NCBI GenBank assembly: GCA_963814165.1
Contig: CAWFBW010000002.1
Location: 111,075 to 175,074, forward strand
From: DASRAA01 sp963814165
Lineage (GTDB): Bacteria; Acidobacteriota; Terriglobia; Terriglobales; Acidobacteriaceae
Length of the DNA: 64,000 bases
Direction of reading: 5' to 3'
Below are positions 35,964 through 47,171 of this stretch, piece after piece (position 1 is the first letter of the stretch; each line of letters opens with the position of its first letter). A model generated the notes under the pieces. It was not told where the DNA came from. It was given only the letters and a program-made list of their open reading frames with translations, and ran no database searches. A program made the translations under genes and the position numbers.

Positions 35964-36590
35964 ATGACGTTCGCGCACAAATTCGTCTGTTCGATTCTTC
36001 TACTGACGCTCCTCGCGACGCAGGGCTGTGACAAGAAGAAGAAAGTGGTCGTGCCTCCGAAAATGCAGGCTCCAACGGTGGCGGTCACGCTGCCCAATGA
36101 AATTCCACTGGCTCAGGAACCCGAGGAAACTGAACAGCCGGTCACTGCTACGCCGCCCCCAGCACAGCCAGCAAAGTCGAAGCCTAAGCCGAAAAGACCA
36201 GTCCGAAACTCCACCAGTTCGGCGAAGAAAACGAACCCCGCTGCGCTGCCGCCGGCGACATCTCCAACCGCCCAGGGAAATCAGACGGTGGCCAGCGCCA
36301 AGCCGCCCGGGAATCCGGCCGACACAGCGACGGAAACGATGATCGCGGCCGCTGTTCCTAATGCGCTGGTTGTTCAGCAGAAGGAAGAAACGACGCGGAT
36401 GGTTGACGCCACGGAAAATGCCCTGAAGGGACTCACTCGCTCACTTAGTTCGGAGGAGAAGTCCATGAAGAGCCAAATCCAGAGCTACTTGCGTCAGTCG
36501 CGTAAGGCAACCACTGACGGCGATTTCGAGCGGGCCTTCAACCTCGCGAAGAAAGCCCAAATACTGGCGGACGCGCTGATCAAGAAATAG
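35964..36590 (+). CDS. Pro/Lys-rich lipoprotein
   Basis: A 208-residue protein with a lipoprotein signal: MTFAHKFVCSILLLTLLATQ then GC, giving the lipidated Cys near residue 22, followed by Lys-rich KKKK. A long Pro/Ala/Lys linker (residues 30-115) leads to a helical C-terminal domain (VVQQKEETTRMVDATENALK, then AFNLAKKAQILADALIKK). The architecture suggests a periplasm-spanning lipoprotein with a coiled-coil end. The ATG at 35964 is chosen for the signal; an earlier in-frame start is possible. It follows the kinase gene on the same strand. Confidence 0.8.
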   Translation: MTFAHKFVCSILLLTLLATQGCDKKKKVVVPPKMQAPTVAVTLPNEIPLAQEPEETEQPVTATPPPAQPAKSKPKPKRPVRNSTSSAKKTNPAALPPATSPTAQGNQTVASAKPPGNPADTATETMIAAAVPNALVVQQKEETTRMVDATENALKGLTRSLSSEEKSMKSQIQSYLRQSRKATTDGDFERAFNLAKKAQILADALIKK

Positions 36591-36608
36591 TCGTTCGCAG
36601 CCTTCGGC

Positions 36609-37745
36609 CTATTTCTTCTTTTTTGCGGCGCCAGCCGCGCTGATTTTCGCCAGCATCTCCTTGGCAGGGCCCTGATACGGGCCGTCGATAGCGGCCGCCT
36701 TTTGCAGCGTCGCAACAGCGTCCGCCCGGTGGTTCTGTTTGGCGTAGGCGTAGCCGAGGTAGTACAGCGCCTGTTGCTGGTCAGCGGGATCTGCCTGCAG
36801 CAGGGCCACGGCAGTCTTCAGGTCTGCGATTGCCGGGAGCAATTTATCCTGATTCAGTTCGGACCGACCCAAGGTGATATGAGCAAGTCCGGCATACGAT
36901 TTCTTCTCCTTGTCGCCGGCTTCCGGATTGGTTCCGACAAGGCTCAAAACCTTATTTGCGTAGGTCGCGGCCTTGGCGGCCTCCTTCGGATCGCCGACAA
37001 AGGCGTCAGCCATCATGAGGAGCGTGGGAAGGCTGTCAGGGTCGGCCGCAAGCGCCTTTTCGCCATACGCTATCAGCCGCTGGGGCTGATTCAACTGGCG
37101 CAAGCTATACAGCGCAAGCTGCGAGATCTGAGGCTCGAATTTCGACTTGGGAAATGCCGGAGTGAACTTCTCGATTTCGGTCATGCGGTTGTTCGGGTCC
37201 TGCTCGGAGACGATGGCGTTGTAGGCCGAGGTCTCAAGATAGTCGTAGGCGGCTCGGGCGGCGTTCTGCTCTGTGGTGATTTTCGAGTTCCGACTGGCGT
37301 CTGGCATATCGGCCGGCCGTGGTTGTTTGGCGATCGAGTTGTAAACGCCAGCGCCTTGCACGGCATAGTCCACGACTTTCCCGTTGTCCTTCATAGTCTG
37401 GGCGATGCTGGCCTGCGACATGATGATATCCAAGTTAGCGGGATACGCCGCGAGTGCCTTGGTGCCCGAATCCATCGCTTTCTCGGTGTCGCCGGCAGCC
37501 AAGTACAACTGCGAAAGCTGCCACTGCGCATAGGCCACTGCCGGCTTATCGTCGGCATATTTCATGACGAAGTCCTGGTAGGCGGCAATGCGCTTCTGGG
37601 CGTCGCCCTCGGCTGCAATTGCTGCAAGGTCCTTGTCTTCAGGAGTTCCGGCGGGAATCACGATCGGCGTGCTCTGTGACCAGGCATACAAACCGAACCC
37701 AATACTGCAAACCAGAACCAGAGTTACGCGATGAGCTCTACGCAT
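36609..37745 (-). CDS. Exported TPR protein
   Basis: A 378-residue protein starting MRRAHRVTLVLVCSIGFGLY, a signal peptide or anchor. The body is helical, with TPR-like repeats: AYAQWQLSQLYLAAGDTEKA, AHITLGRSELNQDKLLPAI and ALYYLGYAYAKQNHRADAV are the clearest. A Lys-rich tail (AAGAAKKKK) ends the protein. TPR proteins scaffold complexes; here it is probably periplasmic. It converges with the lipoprotein gene. Confidence 0.85.
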   Translation of the reverse strand: MRRAHRVTLVLVCSIGFGLYAWSQSTPIVIPAGTPEDKDLAAIAAEGDAQKRIAAYQDFVMKYADDKPAVAYAQWQLSQLYLAAGDTEKAMDSGTKALAAYPANLDIIMSQASIAQTMKDNGKVVDYAVQGAGVYNSIAKQPRPADMPDASRNSKITTEQNAARAAYDYLETSAYNAIVSEQDPNNRMTEIEKFTPAFPKSKFEPQISQLALYSLRQLNQPQRLIAYGEKALAADPDSLPTLLMMADAFVGDPKEAAKAATYANKVLSLVGTNPEAGDKEKKSYAGLAHITLGRSELNQDKLLPAIADLKTAVALLQADPADQQQALYYLGYAYAKQNHRADAVATLQKAAAIDGPYQGPAKEMLAKISAAGAAKKKK

Positions 37746-37909
37746 TTCGCACCTCGAGGGAGCGCGCGCCGCACGAGGGCGGTTGAAGACCAGGCGCTTC
37801 CGTTCCCAAACTTCATTCGTTGGGAATCGTACCGCTTTTGTGAATTGGAAGCCACGACTAAGAACACGCGGAGTGGGTTCTCCGGCGAAAGCTTCTGCGC
37901 CGTTGTCGG

Positions 37910-38560
37910 TTACTTGCGTCCCTCGCGCTTTTGGGCAACCACGAGGCCGCGCGGTGTCGGCAGCAGGACAACCGAAATCAGGCCGTCGCGCTCCATCTTG
38001 AGGGCGGCATCACGCACTTGCTCGAGATGCGAACTGGCATCGTGCATCAGGATGATTCCGAAGGGAGAAATTTGCGGCAGAAAGCGTCGCACCTCTTCTT
38101 CACGAATGGGCATGTCGCTGTCGCTGAAGAAGAGGTCGATGGTGCCGTCGACTTTCATCTCGAGGCTGGATTCGTTGCGCAAATCGATAAGATCGTTGAA
38201 GGGCGATGCCGCAAACTTCTCCTTCGCCGTCTCGTAAACCTGTGGGTCGAATTCGCACGTGATGATGCGGCCAAAGCCGTTCATGCGCATGGCCTCGGCG
38301 ATCCAGAGCGTGCTGATTCCCATGAAGGTTCCGGTTTCGACCACGAGTTCGGGCTTGATGGTGGTCACCAGCGTGCGCAGAAACTCCAACACCTCGACTT
38401 CCGCGGTCATGGAGTCGTACATGCTCCAGCGCTCAGGATGGGGGCACTCGGGGGTGGGGCGGTGGTACTCAGGCACAAGGGCGCCCGCTCGCGCCTTCGC
38501 CTCGCGCATGATACGGTGTTCCTGCTTTTCTTTCTTTCGGAAGAGGCGTTTCAGTCCCAA
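37910..38560 (-). CDS. Class I SAM-dependent methyltransferase
   Basis: A 216-residue enzyme of the Methyltransf_24/cephalosporin-hydroxylase-like group. Motif I is ELVVETGTFMGISTLWIAEA; IITCEFDPQVYETAKEKF is the acidic loop; and GTIDLFFSDSD with GIILMHDASSH are the later strands. The start is TTG at 38560 with AGGTGA upstream; no ATG exists before an in-frame stop. The N-terminus is very basic (KRLFRKKEKQEHR). The substrate is unknown. Confidence 0.82.
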   Translation of the reverse strand: MGLKRLFRKKEKQEHRIMREAKARAGALVPEYHRPTPECPHPERWSMYDSMTAEVEVLEFLRTLVTTIKPELVVETGTFMGISTLWIAEAMRMNGFGRIITCEFDPQVYETAKEKFAASPFNDLIDLRNESSLEMKVDGTIDLFFSDSDMPIREEEVRRFLPQISPFGIILMHDASSHLEQVRDAALKMERDGLISVVLLPTPRGLVVAQKREGRK

Positions 38561-38738
38561 TCCATCACCTATCAGACTGCGGTATTTACGCAGTTCGATC
38601 TTCGCCTTTCGCTCGTCGCCATTTGCTGTTGGCTTTGGCTATTTACTCCAGGAGGGCGGCGATTGAGGAAGCCACGCTGGTCGAATCAGTCCTAGTATAT
38701 GCGACCGCCGAGTCACCCTAGCTGGGTTAGAGTTAACT

Positions 38739-39998
38739 GTGCGTGAGATCTTCCAGCATCGCGGAATGAGGTTGCTGTTTGCGGCCAACCTCGTCTCCAT
38801 GATCGGCAGCGGCATGAATGCCGCGGCGGTGATCTGGTACATCCTGCAGGCGACGCACAGTGAGGTGTCCCTTGGGGTACTGGTGGCGCTGCAAACACTG
38901 CCTTCCCTGCTGCTACTTCCTTTCACGGGCGTTCTGATTGACCGCGAAGACCGCCGCCATTTGATGATGTGGCTCGACGCCGCGCGAGGGTTCGTCGTGC
39001 TGCTGGTTGCGGTGCTGGCACTCACGCATCGCGCCCAAGTGTGGCAGTTATACGGAATGGTGATTCTGATCTCGGTGGGTTTCTGGATGTTCTGGCCCAC
39101 CATCAACGCGCTCGTCCAGGAGTTGTCGCCGGACGCGAAACTGCTGGACTCAAACTCACTGATGCTGGCTGCGGTGCAAGGTGGATGGGTACTGGCGGGG
39201 GCAGTCGTGGGTTTCGTGTACAACAAAATCGGGCTGGGCGGGATATTGCTACTCGATTGCGCAACGTACGCGGTCTCGATTGCATGCGTTTACCAGGTTC
39301 GGAAGGGGCGGGTTACGGTAAAACCCCTCAGGCCGGAAGCCGCAGAGACCGCGCCTACGACGTCAGTGTCCCGCTACCTGCACGACCTGAGCGAGGGCAT
39401 ACGGTATGTACACAGCAATCGGCGCGTGCGCCTCCTCGGCATGGCGTGGGCCCTGTTCATCGCAGCCATGATGACGCAGGGAGTGATCTCAGCGCCGCTA
39501 AGCGACCGAATTCTGCACCAGGGGGCGGTCGGCTACGGCTGGATCAACGCGGGCTGGGCGCTCGGCGCATTTACCAGCATGTTCTATGCATCGCGGCTGA
39601 TCCGGAGCAATGGAGTACACCGATCAGTGATCGCGACAATGTGCGTGATTGGAACTGCGCTCATACTGCTGCCGGAGATTCCGTGGATCATCCTTACGGT
39701 GCCCATCTACTTCGTAATGGGTTCGGGACGCGGCGTCGGCGGCATTGCAATGCAGTCAGAATTGATGGAGATCGTACCCAAACACTTCATGGGACGGACC
39801 CAGAACGCGTTCTTTTTTTTGGCCAGCGCGTTACAAATCATTACCGCCATGATCGCCGGCGAAGCGGCGCACCGGAATGGGCTGAAGTTCGGCTTCTTCA
39901 TTGTCTCGATTATGTATTTCGGGGCAGCCTTCACAGCGTGGCGAGCAGTATGCGACCCTCAGTCCGCCTTGGAGCCGGACAACCTGGCGGCGGGTTAG
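38739..39998 (+). CDS. MFS transporter (EntS-like)
   Basis: A 419-residue 12-helix major facilitator. It has the short N-terminal helix (RGMRLLFAANLVSMIGSGMN), the loop motif GVLIDREDRRHLMMWLDAAR typical of the enterobactin-exporter-like branch, and INALVQELSPDAKLLDSNSL between helices 4 and 5. The C-terminal half is similar in layout. The start is GTG at 38739. Members export siderophores or drugs; the cargo here is unknown. Its stop is 8 nt from the DedA stop. Confidence 0.88.
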   Translation: MREIFQHRGMRLLFAANLVSMIGSGMNAAAVIWYILQATHSEVSLGVLVALQTLPSLLLLPFTGVLIDREDRRHLMMWLDAARGFVVLLVAVLALTHRAQVWQLYGMVILISVGFWMFWPTINALVQELSPDAKLLDSNSLMLAAVQGGWVLAGAVVGFVYNKIGLGGILLLDCATYAVSIACVYQVRKGRVTVKPLRPEAAETAPTTSVSRYLHDLSEGIRYVHSNRRVRLLGMAWALFIAAMMTQGVISAPLSDRILHQGAVGYGWINAGWALGAFTSMFYASRLIRSNGVHRSVIATMCVIGTALILLPEIPWIILTVPIYFVMGSGRGVGGIAMQSELMEIVPKHFMGRTQNAFFFLASALQIITAMIAGEAAHRNGLKFGFFIVSIMYFGAAFTAWRAVCDPQSALEPDNLAAG

Positions 39999-40005
39999 GG
40001 CCGAT

Positions 40006-40614
40006 CTATTGAGGTCCTCGATTGCGGTGTCGTTTCCACGCGAACCATGCAATGACGGCAGCCGCCACGAAGACGACCGCGTTGGCGCGACCCACGATTT
40101 CCAATAGTCTCTGCCAGTGCTGTCCGAAGAAATACCCGACGCAGGAAATGACCGTCACCCAGAGTGCGGCCCCAAGAAAGTTGAACAGAAAGAAGCGGCG
40201 CCACTGCATCCGCAGCACACCCGCAAGCGGCCCGGCAATGATTCGCATGCCAAAGACAAAGCGCGCGAAGAAGACAGTTGCGGGACCGAATCGCTCGAAC
40301 ATTTTCTCGCCGCGCGCGATTTTTTCGTCGGAGACGCGGAAGAAGTTCTGGTAACGGTGCAGCAGCGGGCGTCCGCCATGGAACCCTATCCAGTAACCGA
40401 GGTTGTCGCCGGCAGTGCATGCGGCTGTGGCGACCAAGATGATCAGGCCTAGATTCAGTTGATGATGCTGTGACGCGAGAAAGCTGGCGAACAGCAGCAT
40501 AGTCTCGCCGGGCAAAGGGATTCCCGCGTTCTCCAACAACAGGGTGACGGCGAGCGTCCAATAGCCATGGGTGTTGAAGTGGTTGCGGAGTACCTCAAAG
40601 AGGTCGGGCAGCAT
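40006..40614 (-). CDS. DedA-family membrane protein
   Basis: A 202-residue DedA/SNARE-associated protein. The re-entrant loop motif is LLLENAGIPLPGETMLLFAS, and the second motif is FGPATVFFARFVFGMRIIAG with Arg residues needed in E. coli DedA (YqjA/YghB) for proton-dependent transport. DedA proteins are linked to lipid (undecaprenyl phosphate) translocation and membrane homeostasis. The ATG at 40614 overlaps the stop of the upstream hydrolase gene, so they are coupled. Confidence 0.92.
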   Translation of the reverse strand: MLPDLFEVLRNHFNTHGYWTLAVTLLLENAGIPLPGETMLLFASFLASQHHQLNLGLIILVATAACTAGDNLGYWIGFHGGRPLLHRYQNFFRVSDEKIARGEKMFERFGPATVFFARFVFGMRIIAGPLAGVLRMQWRRFFLFNFLGAALWVTVISCVGYFFGQHWQRLLEIVGRANAVVFVAAAVIAWFAWKRHRNRGPQ

Positions 40615-41579
40615 CAGGCTTGGCTGGGCTCCGTGATCTCGTCGGGCGAGGACGGCGACGCATCTGCTCGCATCGGCGTAGCCGGAATGTCACGCAGCAG
40701 GAAGTCCAGCACGATGCGGTTGAACTCTTCCGGAGTCTCTTCGTAAGGCATGTGGCCGATGGGCGTCATCAGGTACTCGGCGCTGTTCGTCCAGCGGCGG
40801 TGCAATTCGTGCATGGAATTCGGAGCCACAGCCCGGTCACGGTCGCCCCATAAGAATAGTGCAGGAATCGATTCCACGAGCGGCAGCACCGCTTCGACAC
40901 TCTTGAGGTCGTTCATCCACGAACGAAGGATGTTCCACAAGTGCTCAAAGCTACCCGCGGGTTCGAGTCCGGCTTGGTAGCCAGCGAATGCGTCGGGTGG
41001 AATGGCAGATGGGTCGGCGTAAAGCTTACGGAAGAAATCTTTCAGGATGAAGGGAAACCTGCGCGCGAGGTGCACCACATAGATGCGGCCAGCGCGAGTG
41101 CGCAATAAACGAATGCGGCCCAATTCGTATCGCATCCAGGGATTGATGGGGGCCGACAATACGAGCTTACGGACGCGGTGCAACATGCCCTTCTCGCTGA
41201 GTAGTCCGGCGAGAGCGATGGTGGCTCCGCCGCCGCGAGAAGTGCCGAGAACGTCGCACTGCTCGATGCCAAGGTGGTCGACAAAACTGAGAAGTTGTTC
41301 TGCCTCGCTGACCAGCGTGCCGGGGAGTAAGGCGCTGCGTTGGGAGAATCCCGTCCCTGGGAGATCAACCGCGTAGACCGAGTAATGCTGCGCCAGTCCC
41401 CGCATGACGAAGCGCCAGGAAAACGAGTAGCCCATAAAACCGTGCACCACCAGCAACGCAGGCCCGCTGCCCGCATGGAGGTAGCGCCAGCGGATTCCGT
41501 TGATGTCGGCGGTGCAGTCGTCGACTCCTTCCACTCTGGCGATGAGTGGAACTACGAGCAGCGCAGTGGGTTCGGTCAT
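40614..41579 (-). CDS. Alpha/beta hydrolase
   Basis: A 321-residue alpha/beta-hydrolase. The oxyanion region is LLVVHGFMGYSFSWRFVM, the nucleophile elbow is CDVLGTSRGGGATIAL (GxSxGG), the acid is in ALFLWGDRDRAVA, and the catalytic His is in MTPIGHMPYEETPEEF. The ATG at 41579 is adopted as the nearest start; two upstream in-frame starts exist. It is coupled to dedA by a TGATG overlap. The substrate is unknown. Confidence 0.88.
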   Translation of the reverse strand: MTEPTALLVVPLIARVEGVDDCTADINGIRWRYLHAGSGPALLVVHGFMGYSFSWRFVMRGLAQHYSVYAVDLPGTGFSQRSALLPGTLVSEAEQLLSFVDHLGIEQCDVLGTSRGGGATIALAGLLSEKGMLHRVRKLVLSAPINPWMRYELGRIRLLRTRAGRIYVVHLARRFPFILKDFFRKLYADPSAIPPDAFAGYQAGLEPAGSFEHLWNILRSWMNDLKSVEAVLPLVESIPALFLWGDRDRAVAPNSMHELHRRWTNSAEYLMTPIGHMPYEETPEEFNRIVLDFLLRDIPATPMRADASPSSPDEITEPSQA

Positions 41580-41693
41580 GTCGCGTCCGAGACTATTGTG
41601 CTCTTTTTGAAGTGCGGGTGGAAGCAGTTGCATGAACGGCGATCGCAAATAGCGGGCGACGGGAATCCCTTGACGATGTGACACATTTTGAGT

Positions 41694-42064
41694 ATGCCGA
41701 CTGTCAATATGCGAGAACTCAGGGACACCCGCCGCCTTAAGAGGCTGCTGAAAAAAGAGTCAACCGAGTAAACTCGGCTATTTGTCGAACCAAGAGTCAA
41801 TAGCTTACGGGCCAAGATTGGGTCGAAAACGCCCCAAAATTACTACCTTGGTTCTTTTTTCAGCAGCCTCTTAAGGCGTGGCTGAAGGCAGTCAAGACGG
41901 CCGAGTTACGCGATCGGGACCGCGTCATCGGGCACATTGTGCCCGAGCGTCCCGAGCCGCAAGAAGTGGAGTGGCCCGACTTCGAAGCGCAAGCAAAGGA
42001 GATTTTTGGGGACCGCGTTTTTCCAAATGGCGTACTCGAGGAACGCAAACGGGCGCGGTATTGA
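41694..42064 (+). pseudogene. Antitoxin gene interrupted by a MITE
   Basis: The ATG at 41694 opens MPTVNMRELRDTRRLK, the start of a Phd/YefM-like antitoxin, and is broken at 41740 by a 130-bp element. The remainder (AWLKAVKTAELRDRD, then IVPERPEPQEVEWPDF and GVLEERKRARY) runs to a TGA at 42062. Removing the element and one TTAA copy restores an uninterrupted 78-codon frame exactly. The last codons overlap the toxin start (TTGA). Confidence 0.85.
41741..41870. mobile_element. 130-bp MITE with 18-bp terminal inverted repeats
   Basis: The left end reads GAGGCTGCTGAAAAAAGA and the right end is its exact inverse complement for 18 bp. The element is flanked by TTAA at 41737-41740 and 41871-41874, a target duplication. 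It encodes nothing but contains a small hairpin, CCGAGTAAACTCGG. Its ends resemble those of some IS elements (recollection), so a related transposase elsewhere would mobilise it. Confidence 0.9.
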
Positions 42065-42486
42065 ACATCTACGCCGATTCAAGTTTCTTCGTCGCACTCT
42101 ATATACCGGACGAGCACTCCCCGGCGGCTAGGCGCCTGTTCTCCCAACTCGAGCGAATTTGGCTCACACCGCTTCATCGTGCGGAATGGGCGCACGCGGT
42201 CGTCCGGCGTCTTTTTCAGCGCGATTTGTCTATGGGCGAGGTGCAAGCGCTTTACGACAAGTTTGAAGGGCATCGCCAGTCGCGCGTCTGGGCTGAGGTG
42301 CCCTTACCGTAAATGGCGTTTGACCGCTGCATCCAACTGGCAAAACAACACGGAACGCGAATCGGGATGACAACACTTGACACCCTGCACGTCGCTTCGG
42401 CGCTCGAACTGGGAGCCGAGCGGTTCTGGACCTTCGACGAGCAGCAGGCGAAGCTGGCCAAAGCGGCGGGCCTGACAGTCACCTAG
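42061..42486 (+). pseudogene. VapC-like PIN toxin with premature stop
   Basis: The TTG at 42061 gives NIYADSSFFVALYIPDEHS, the first PIN-domain strand with catalytic Asp, and RAEWAHAVVRRLFQRDLS with a conserved Glu. An in-frame TAA at 42310-42312 cuts the protein after 83 codons. The same frame continues with MTTLDTLHVASALELGAERF and WTFDEQQAKLAKAAG, which hold the remaining acidic residues, to a stop at 42486. The toxin is therefore probably inactive. It overlaps the antitoxin gene by 4 nt. Confidence 0.85.
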
Positions 42487-42508
42487 ATTCGGATCCGCGC
42501 ATAATCAA

Positions 42509-44314
<1,806 letters not shown>

Positions 44315-44488
44315 TCGTTACCCCACGGAGTTCGCGCGAGCGGCGGACGTTGCAGTGTAGTAGATGCCAAGGCACGGAGCAAGGGAGCGGCTGGACCCGA
44401 ACCGCGAAAGCCGGCGGTATACCAAGCCGCACAGCGAGGCTGCGCATGCCTGCGAGAAGGCGCGCCAGGCGGTACCATTAACTCCACC

Positions 44489-44668
44489 ATGAGCATCAGC
44501 CCGTACGTTTGCGAGTGCCCCGAGTGCAACAGCGAGATAGCCGTAGATCTCGAAGCAACTCACCGTCCGTTCAGCGATAACGAGAAGATGGTGTACCGCA
44601 TCGTTTGCAACTCCTGCGGCCTCGCCTACGACGTGCACTTCGAGGACCTGCAACTGCGCGAGCAATAG
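44489..44668 (+). CDS. Small zinc-binding protein
   Basis: A 59-residue protein starting MSISPYVCECPECNSEIAVD. Two Cys pairs, CPEC at 10-13 and CNSC near residue 41, form a zinc-ribbon-like site. The ATG at 44489 is chosen because the longer in-frame reading is antisense to the mutase gene. It may bind nucleic acid or protein; no family name is certain. Confidence 0.7.
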   Translation: MSISPYVCECPECNSEIAVDLEATHRPFSDNEKMVYRIVCNSCGLAYDVHFEDLQLREQ

Positions 44669-44731
44669 GACACCGCGGCCGCTAGTCGCGCCCTCTCGAC
44701 GACGATTCCTCAAGAGTAGTACGTCGGCTTT

Positions 44732-46258
44732 TCAGTGCGTCGCTAGCTTCGCGCGTGCGGACATTGCACTCTCCAACAAGTCCAATCGAATGCGCTCGTC
44801 CACACTGAATCGCGGAGACGTTATCATCCCAAACTCTGCGGCCTCGGCGGAGAACCGCTGCGGAGCGTCAGTGAGGGCATCCGGTCCTGACAAGCGGAAC
44901 GACATGCTGCACAACGGACCGAACAGCAACGCGCGCTTCAATTCCGGCCACCGCTCGAGGTCAGGTTCCACCCCCGCGCCACGCGCAAACTGGATGCAGG
45001 TTTGGTGCATGGACGCCGGTGCCTCGCTGTTGGGTTCGGCAGCGATTTTCTCCCCCATCACGTCCGGGTCTGGGTTGGCGCAGAGGCCCGCCCATGTGTA
45101 GACGATCCAACGCGCCTGGAGTTCCAAGGGGGGAAATAACGGGCCCGCCTGATGATACAGTCCGAGGAACGCCAGGCCTGGCAGGCCCGGAGCGAAGGTG
45201 TGGCGGTAGAGACGTAGCGCGGGCCCCTCAGCCCCGATCTCGGGGCGAATGTCGGAACTGAGAAACGGCAAATTCAGCCGGAATCCAGTCGCGCAGAGTA
45301 CAGCGTCGACATCTTCCTGAGAGCCATCTTCGAAGGTGATGCACCCGCCCGCAATGGAACTGATCCAGGGCTTGCTGACAATGCGGCCCTCGGCGATCAA
45401 AGGCAGATAAAACTGCGCCTGAGTAATGCCGGCGACAGTAGGATCATCGTCAGCCTTCAGCGCGCCCCATCGTTCCGGTGCTCCGCTCGTGCGGAGAATG
45501 AATTCCTTGAAGCTGCGGCCCACCACATCGGCTCGCAGGGACTCGGCCGCTAGAACCCGGAATCGGTTAAAGATTAGGAAGTCTATAGGTACGCCCGCGA
45601 CGATCCGTTGAAGGACATAACGTTGACGCCGAAGCGACGAAATAACGCGGCGCGCTCCGGCCATGGCAATCTCGGGGGCGATCTCGACGGCGCTGATACC
45701 ACAGCCCGCAACGACCACGCGCTGATCCCGATAACGATTCGCATCCCTGAAATCGAAGGTGTGATGAACTCCCTGGCTTCCGCTGAACGTCTCGAGGCCG
45801 GGAATCGACGGGACCTTCGGCGCGTTGTACCGGCCTGTCGCAACGATCACATAGGGAAAGAAGTCAGATTGCCGGCTGTCGTGGTCGGCAGTGTAAGCCA
45901 CTCGATACCCATCCGCCTCGCGCTCAACTGAGAGGACTGTGTGCCGCAGGCGCACTCTGCCCAGGAGCCCAAACTGCTCCGCGTAGCGTTCCAGGTACGC
46001 CAGAACCTCACGATTGTGCGGAAACATCGGCGTACCGGCCGGCCAATCCAGATCGCTGAAATGCGTGTTCACCCGACTGGTGTTGGTGACCATGCTGGGC
46101 CAAACGCCGCTGTGCGGAGCACCCTGGTTCCACTGCCCGCCGACGCGATGGCTCTGCTCAAACAGCACAGGCTCAAACCCATGCTGTAGCAGGTACCGGG
46201 CGGCGACTAGGCCTCCGGGACCGGCACCGATAATGGCAACCTTGTTGCCTGACGCCAA
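44732..46258 (-). CDS. Flavin-containing monooxygenase
   Basis: A 508-residue class B monooxygenase. The FAD motif is VAIIGAGPGGLVAARYLLQH (7-26). The NADPH motif is RVVVAGCGISAVEIAPEIAM near 180. FATGY-like VDAVLCATGFRLNLPF follows in the C-terminal half. The signature FxGxxxHxxxF is only loosely matched (FSGSQGVHHTFDF). Enzymes of this class oxygenate N- or S-containing compounds or ketones. The start is TTG at 46258. Confidence 0.9.
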   Translation of the reverse strand: MASGNKVAIIGAGPGGLVAARYLLQHGFEPVLFEQSHRVGGQWNQGAPHSGVWPSMVTNTSRVNTHFSDLDWPAGTPMFPHNREVLAYLERYAEQFGLLGRVRLRHTVLSVEREADGYRVAYTADHDSRQSDFFPYVIVATGRYNAPKVPSIPGLETFSGSQGVHHTFDFRDANRYRDQRVVVAGCGISAVEIAPEIAMAGARRVISSLRRQRYVLQRIVAGVPIDFLIFNRFRVLAAESLRADVVGRSFKEFILRTSGAPERWGALKADDDPTVAGITQAQFYLPLIAEGRIVSKPWISSIAGGCITFEDGSQEDVDAVLCATGFRLNLPFLSSDIRPEIGAEGPALRLYRHTFAPGLPGLAFLGLYHQAGPLFPPLELQARWIVYTWAGLCANPDPDVMGEKIAAEPNSEAPASMHQTCIQFARGAGVEPDLERWPELKRALLFGPLCSMSFRLSGPDALTDAPQRFSAEAAEFGMITSPRFSVDERIRLDLLESAMSARAKLATH

Positions 46259-46321
46259 AGCGGTCTCCTCGAAGTATGAGCTGCGAGTCCGAGAAGTATA
46301 GGACGGAACTTGCCGGACAGA

Positions 46322-47089
46322 CTAGTACGCTGACTTGGAGCGGCTTGATTCCCACGCCTTGGCGTATTTCCAGCTCACGTAGGTCGCGTGGTAGGCGTGC
46401 AGCAGCAGGCCCTCGCGGCCGTCGAGAAAGCCGAAGCGGAGGACGTAGTTGTAGAGGAACGTTAGCTTGGGCCGCAGCACGATATCAATGAGGCTGAAGC
46501 CTCGCGGCCGTTTCTCTGTCGCCATCTGCGCTCCCAGCGACGAATACCGGTTCATGTGCTCGATGTAGCTATCGAGCGTGGGATACGCATTGTGCAGCAG
46601 GTTGCCCTTGAGCAAAGCGGTCGCGCCGTCGAGCCGCATGTCTTCGTGTACAAGCCTGTCCTCGAACTGGCCGGCCCCGCGCCGAAATAGACGCAGCTTG
46701 TCGTCGGGATAGAAGCCGCCGTGCTTGATCCAGCGACCCAGAAAGAAGTTTTTGCGGGGAATCCGAAAGCCAGCGACCGACGGGTTGGCGAGAAGCACGT
46801 CGCGAATTTCTTCGGCCAGGGCGGGCTCGACTTCTTCGTCGGCATCGAGCGACAGGACCCAGTCGCCTGTCACTTTTTCCAGCGCGGAGTTTTTCTGCGC
46901 TGCGAATCCCTTCCACGGTTCCTCAAAGAACCTCGCGTGAAACGATTCCGCCACCTCGCGCGTTCGGTCGGTAGAGCCGGAATCGAGGACTACAATCTCA
47001 TCGGCCCAGGCGACACTCGAGAGGGTGCGTGCCAGGTTGGCTTCCTCGTTCAGCGTGATGATGACAACGGAGAGGTTCAAGGTCTCCAT
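46322..47089 (-). CDS. Family 2 glycosyltransferase (WaaE-like)
   Basis: A 255-residue GT2 enzyme. The nucleotide-sugar fold starts LSVVIITLNEEANLARTLSS, then EIVVLDSGSTDRTREVAE and the DxD region WVLSLDADEEVEPAL. RIPRKNFFLGRWIKHGGFYP and DKLRLFRRG match the WaaE/KdtX-type branch that modifies lipopolysaccharide core. A cytoplasmic, membrane-associated enzyme is expected. The ATG is at 47089. Confidence 0.9.
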   Translation of the reverse strand: METLNLSVVIITLNEEANLARTLSSVAWADEIVVLDSGSTDRTREVAESFHARFFEEPWKGFAAQKNSALEKVTGDWVLSLDADEEVEPALAEEIRDVLLANPSVAGFRIPRKNFFLGRWIKHGGFYPDDKLRLFRRGAGQFEDRLVHEDMRLDGATALLKGNLLHNAYPTLDSYIEHMNRYSSLGAQMATEKRPRGFSLIDIVLRPKLTFLYNYVLRFGFLDGREGLLLHAYHATYVSWKYAKAWESSRSKSAY

Positions 47090-47118
47090 CCTAACCGCGC
47101 AGCCGAGTTTGCCGGAAC

Positions 47119-47148
47119 AAAAAACATGCCGCCCCTAAGGACGGCATG
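47119..47148 (-). terminator. Intrinsic terminator after TolC-like gene
   Basis: On the minus strand CATGCCG and CGGCATG form 7-bp arms with a 10-nt loop, followed directly by TTTTTT. It lies 24 nt past the stop at 47172, a textbook Rho-independent terminator. Confidence 0.85.
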
Positions 47149-47171
47149 GCAAACGCGATAACTATCGGCGA

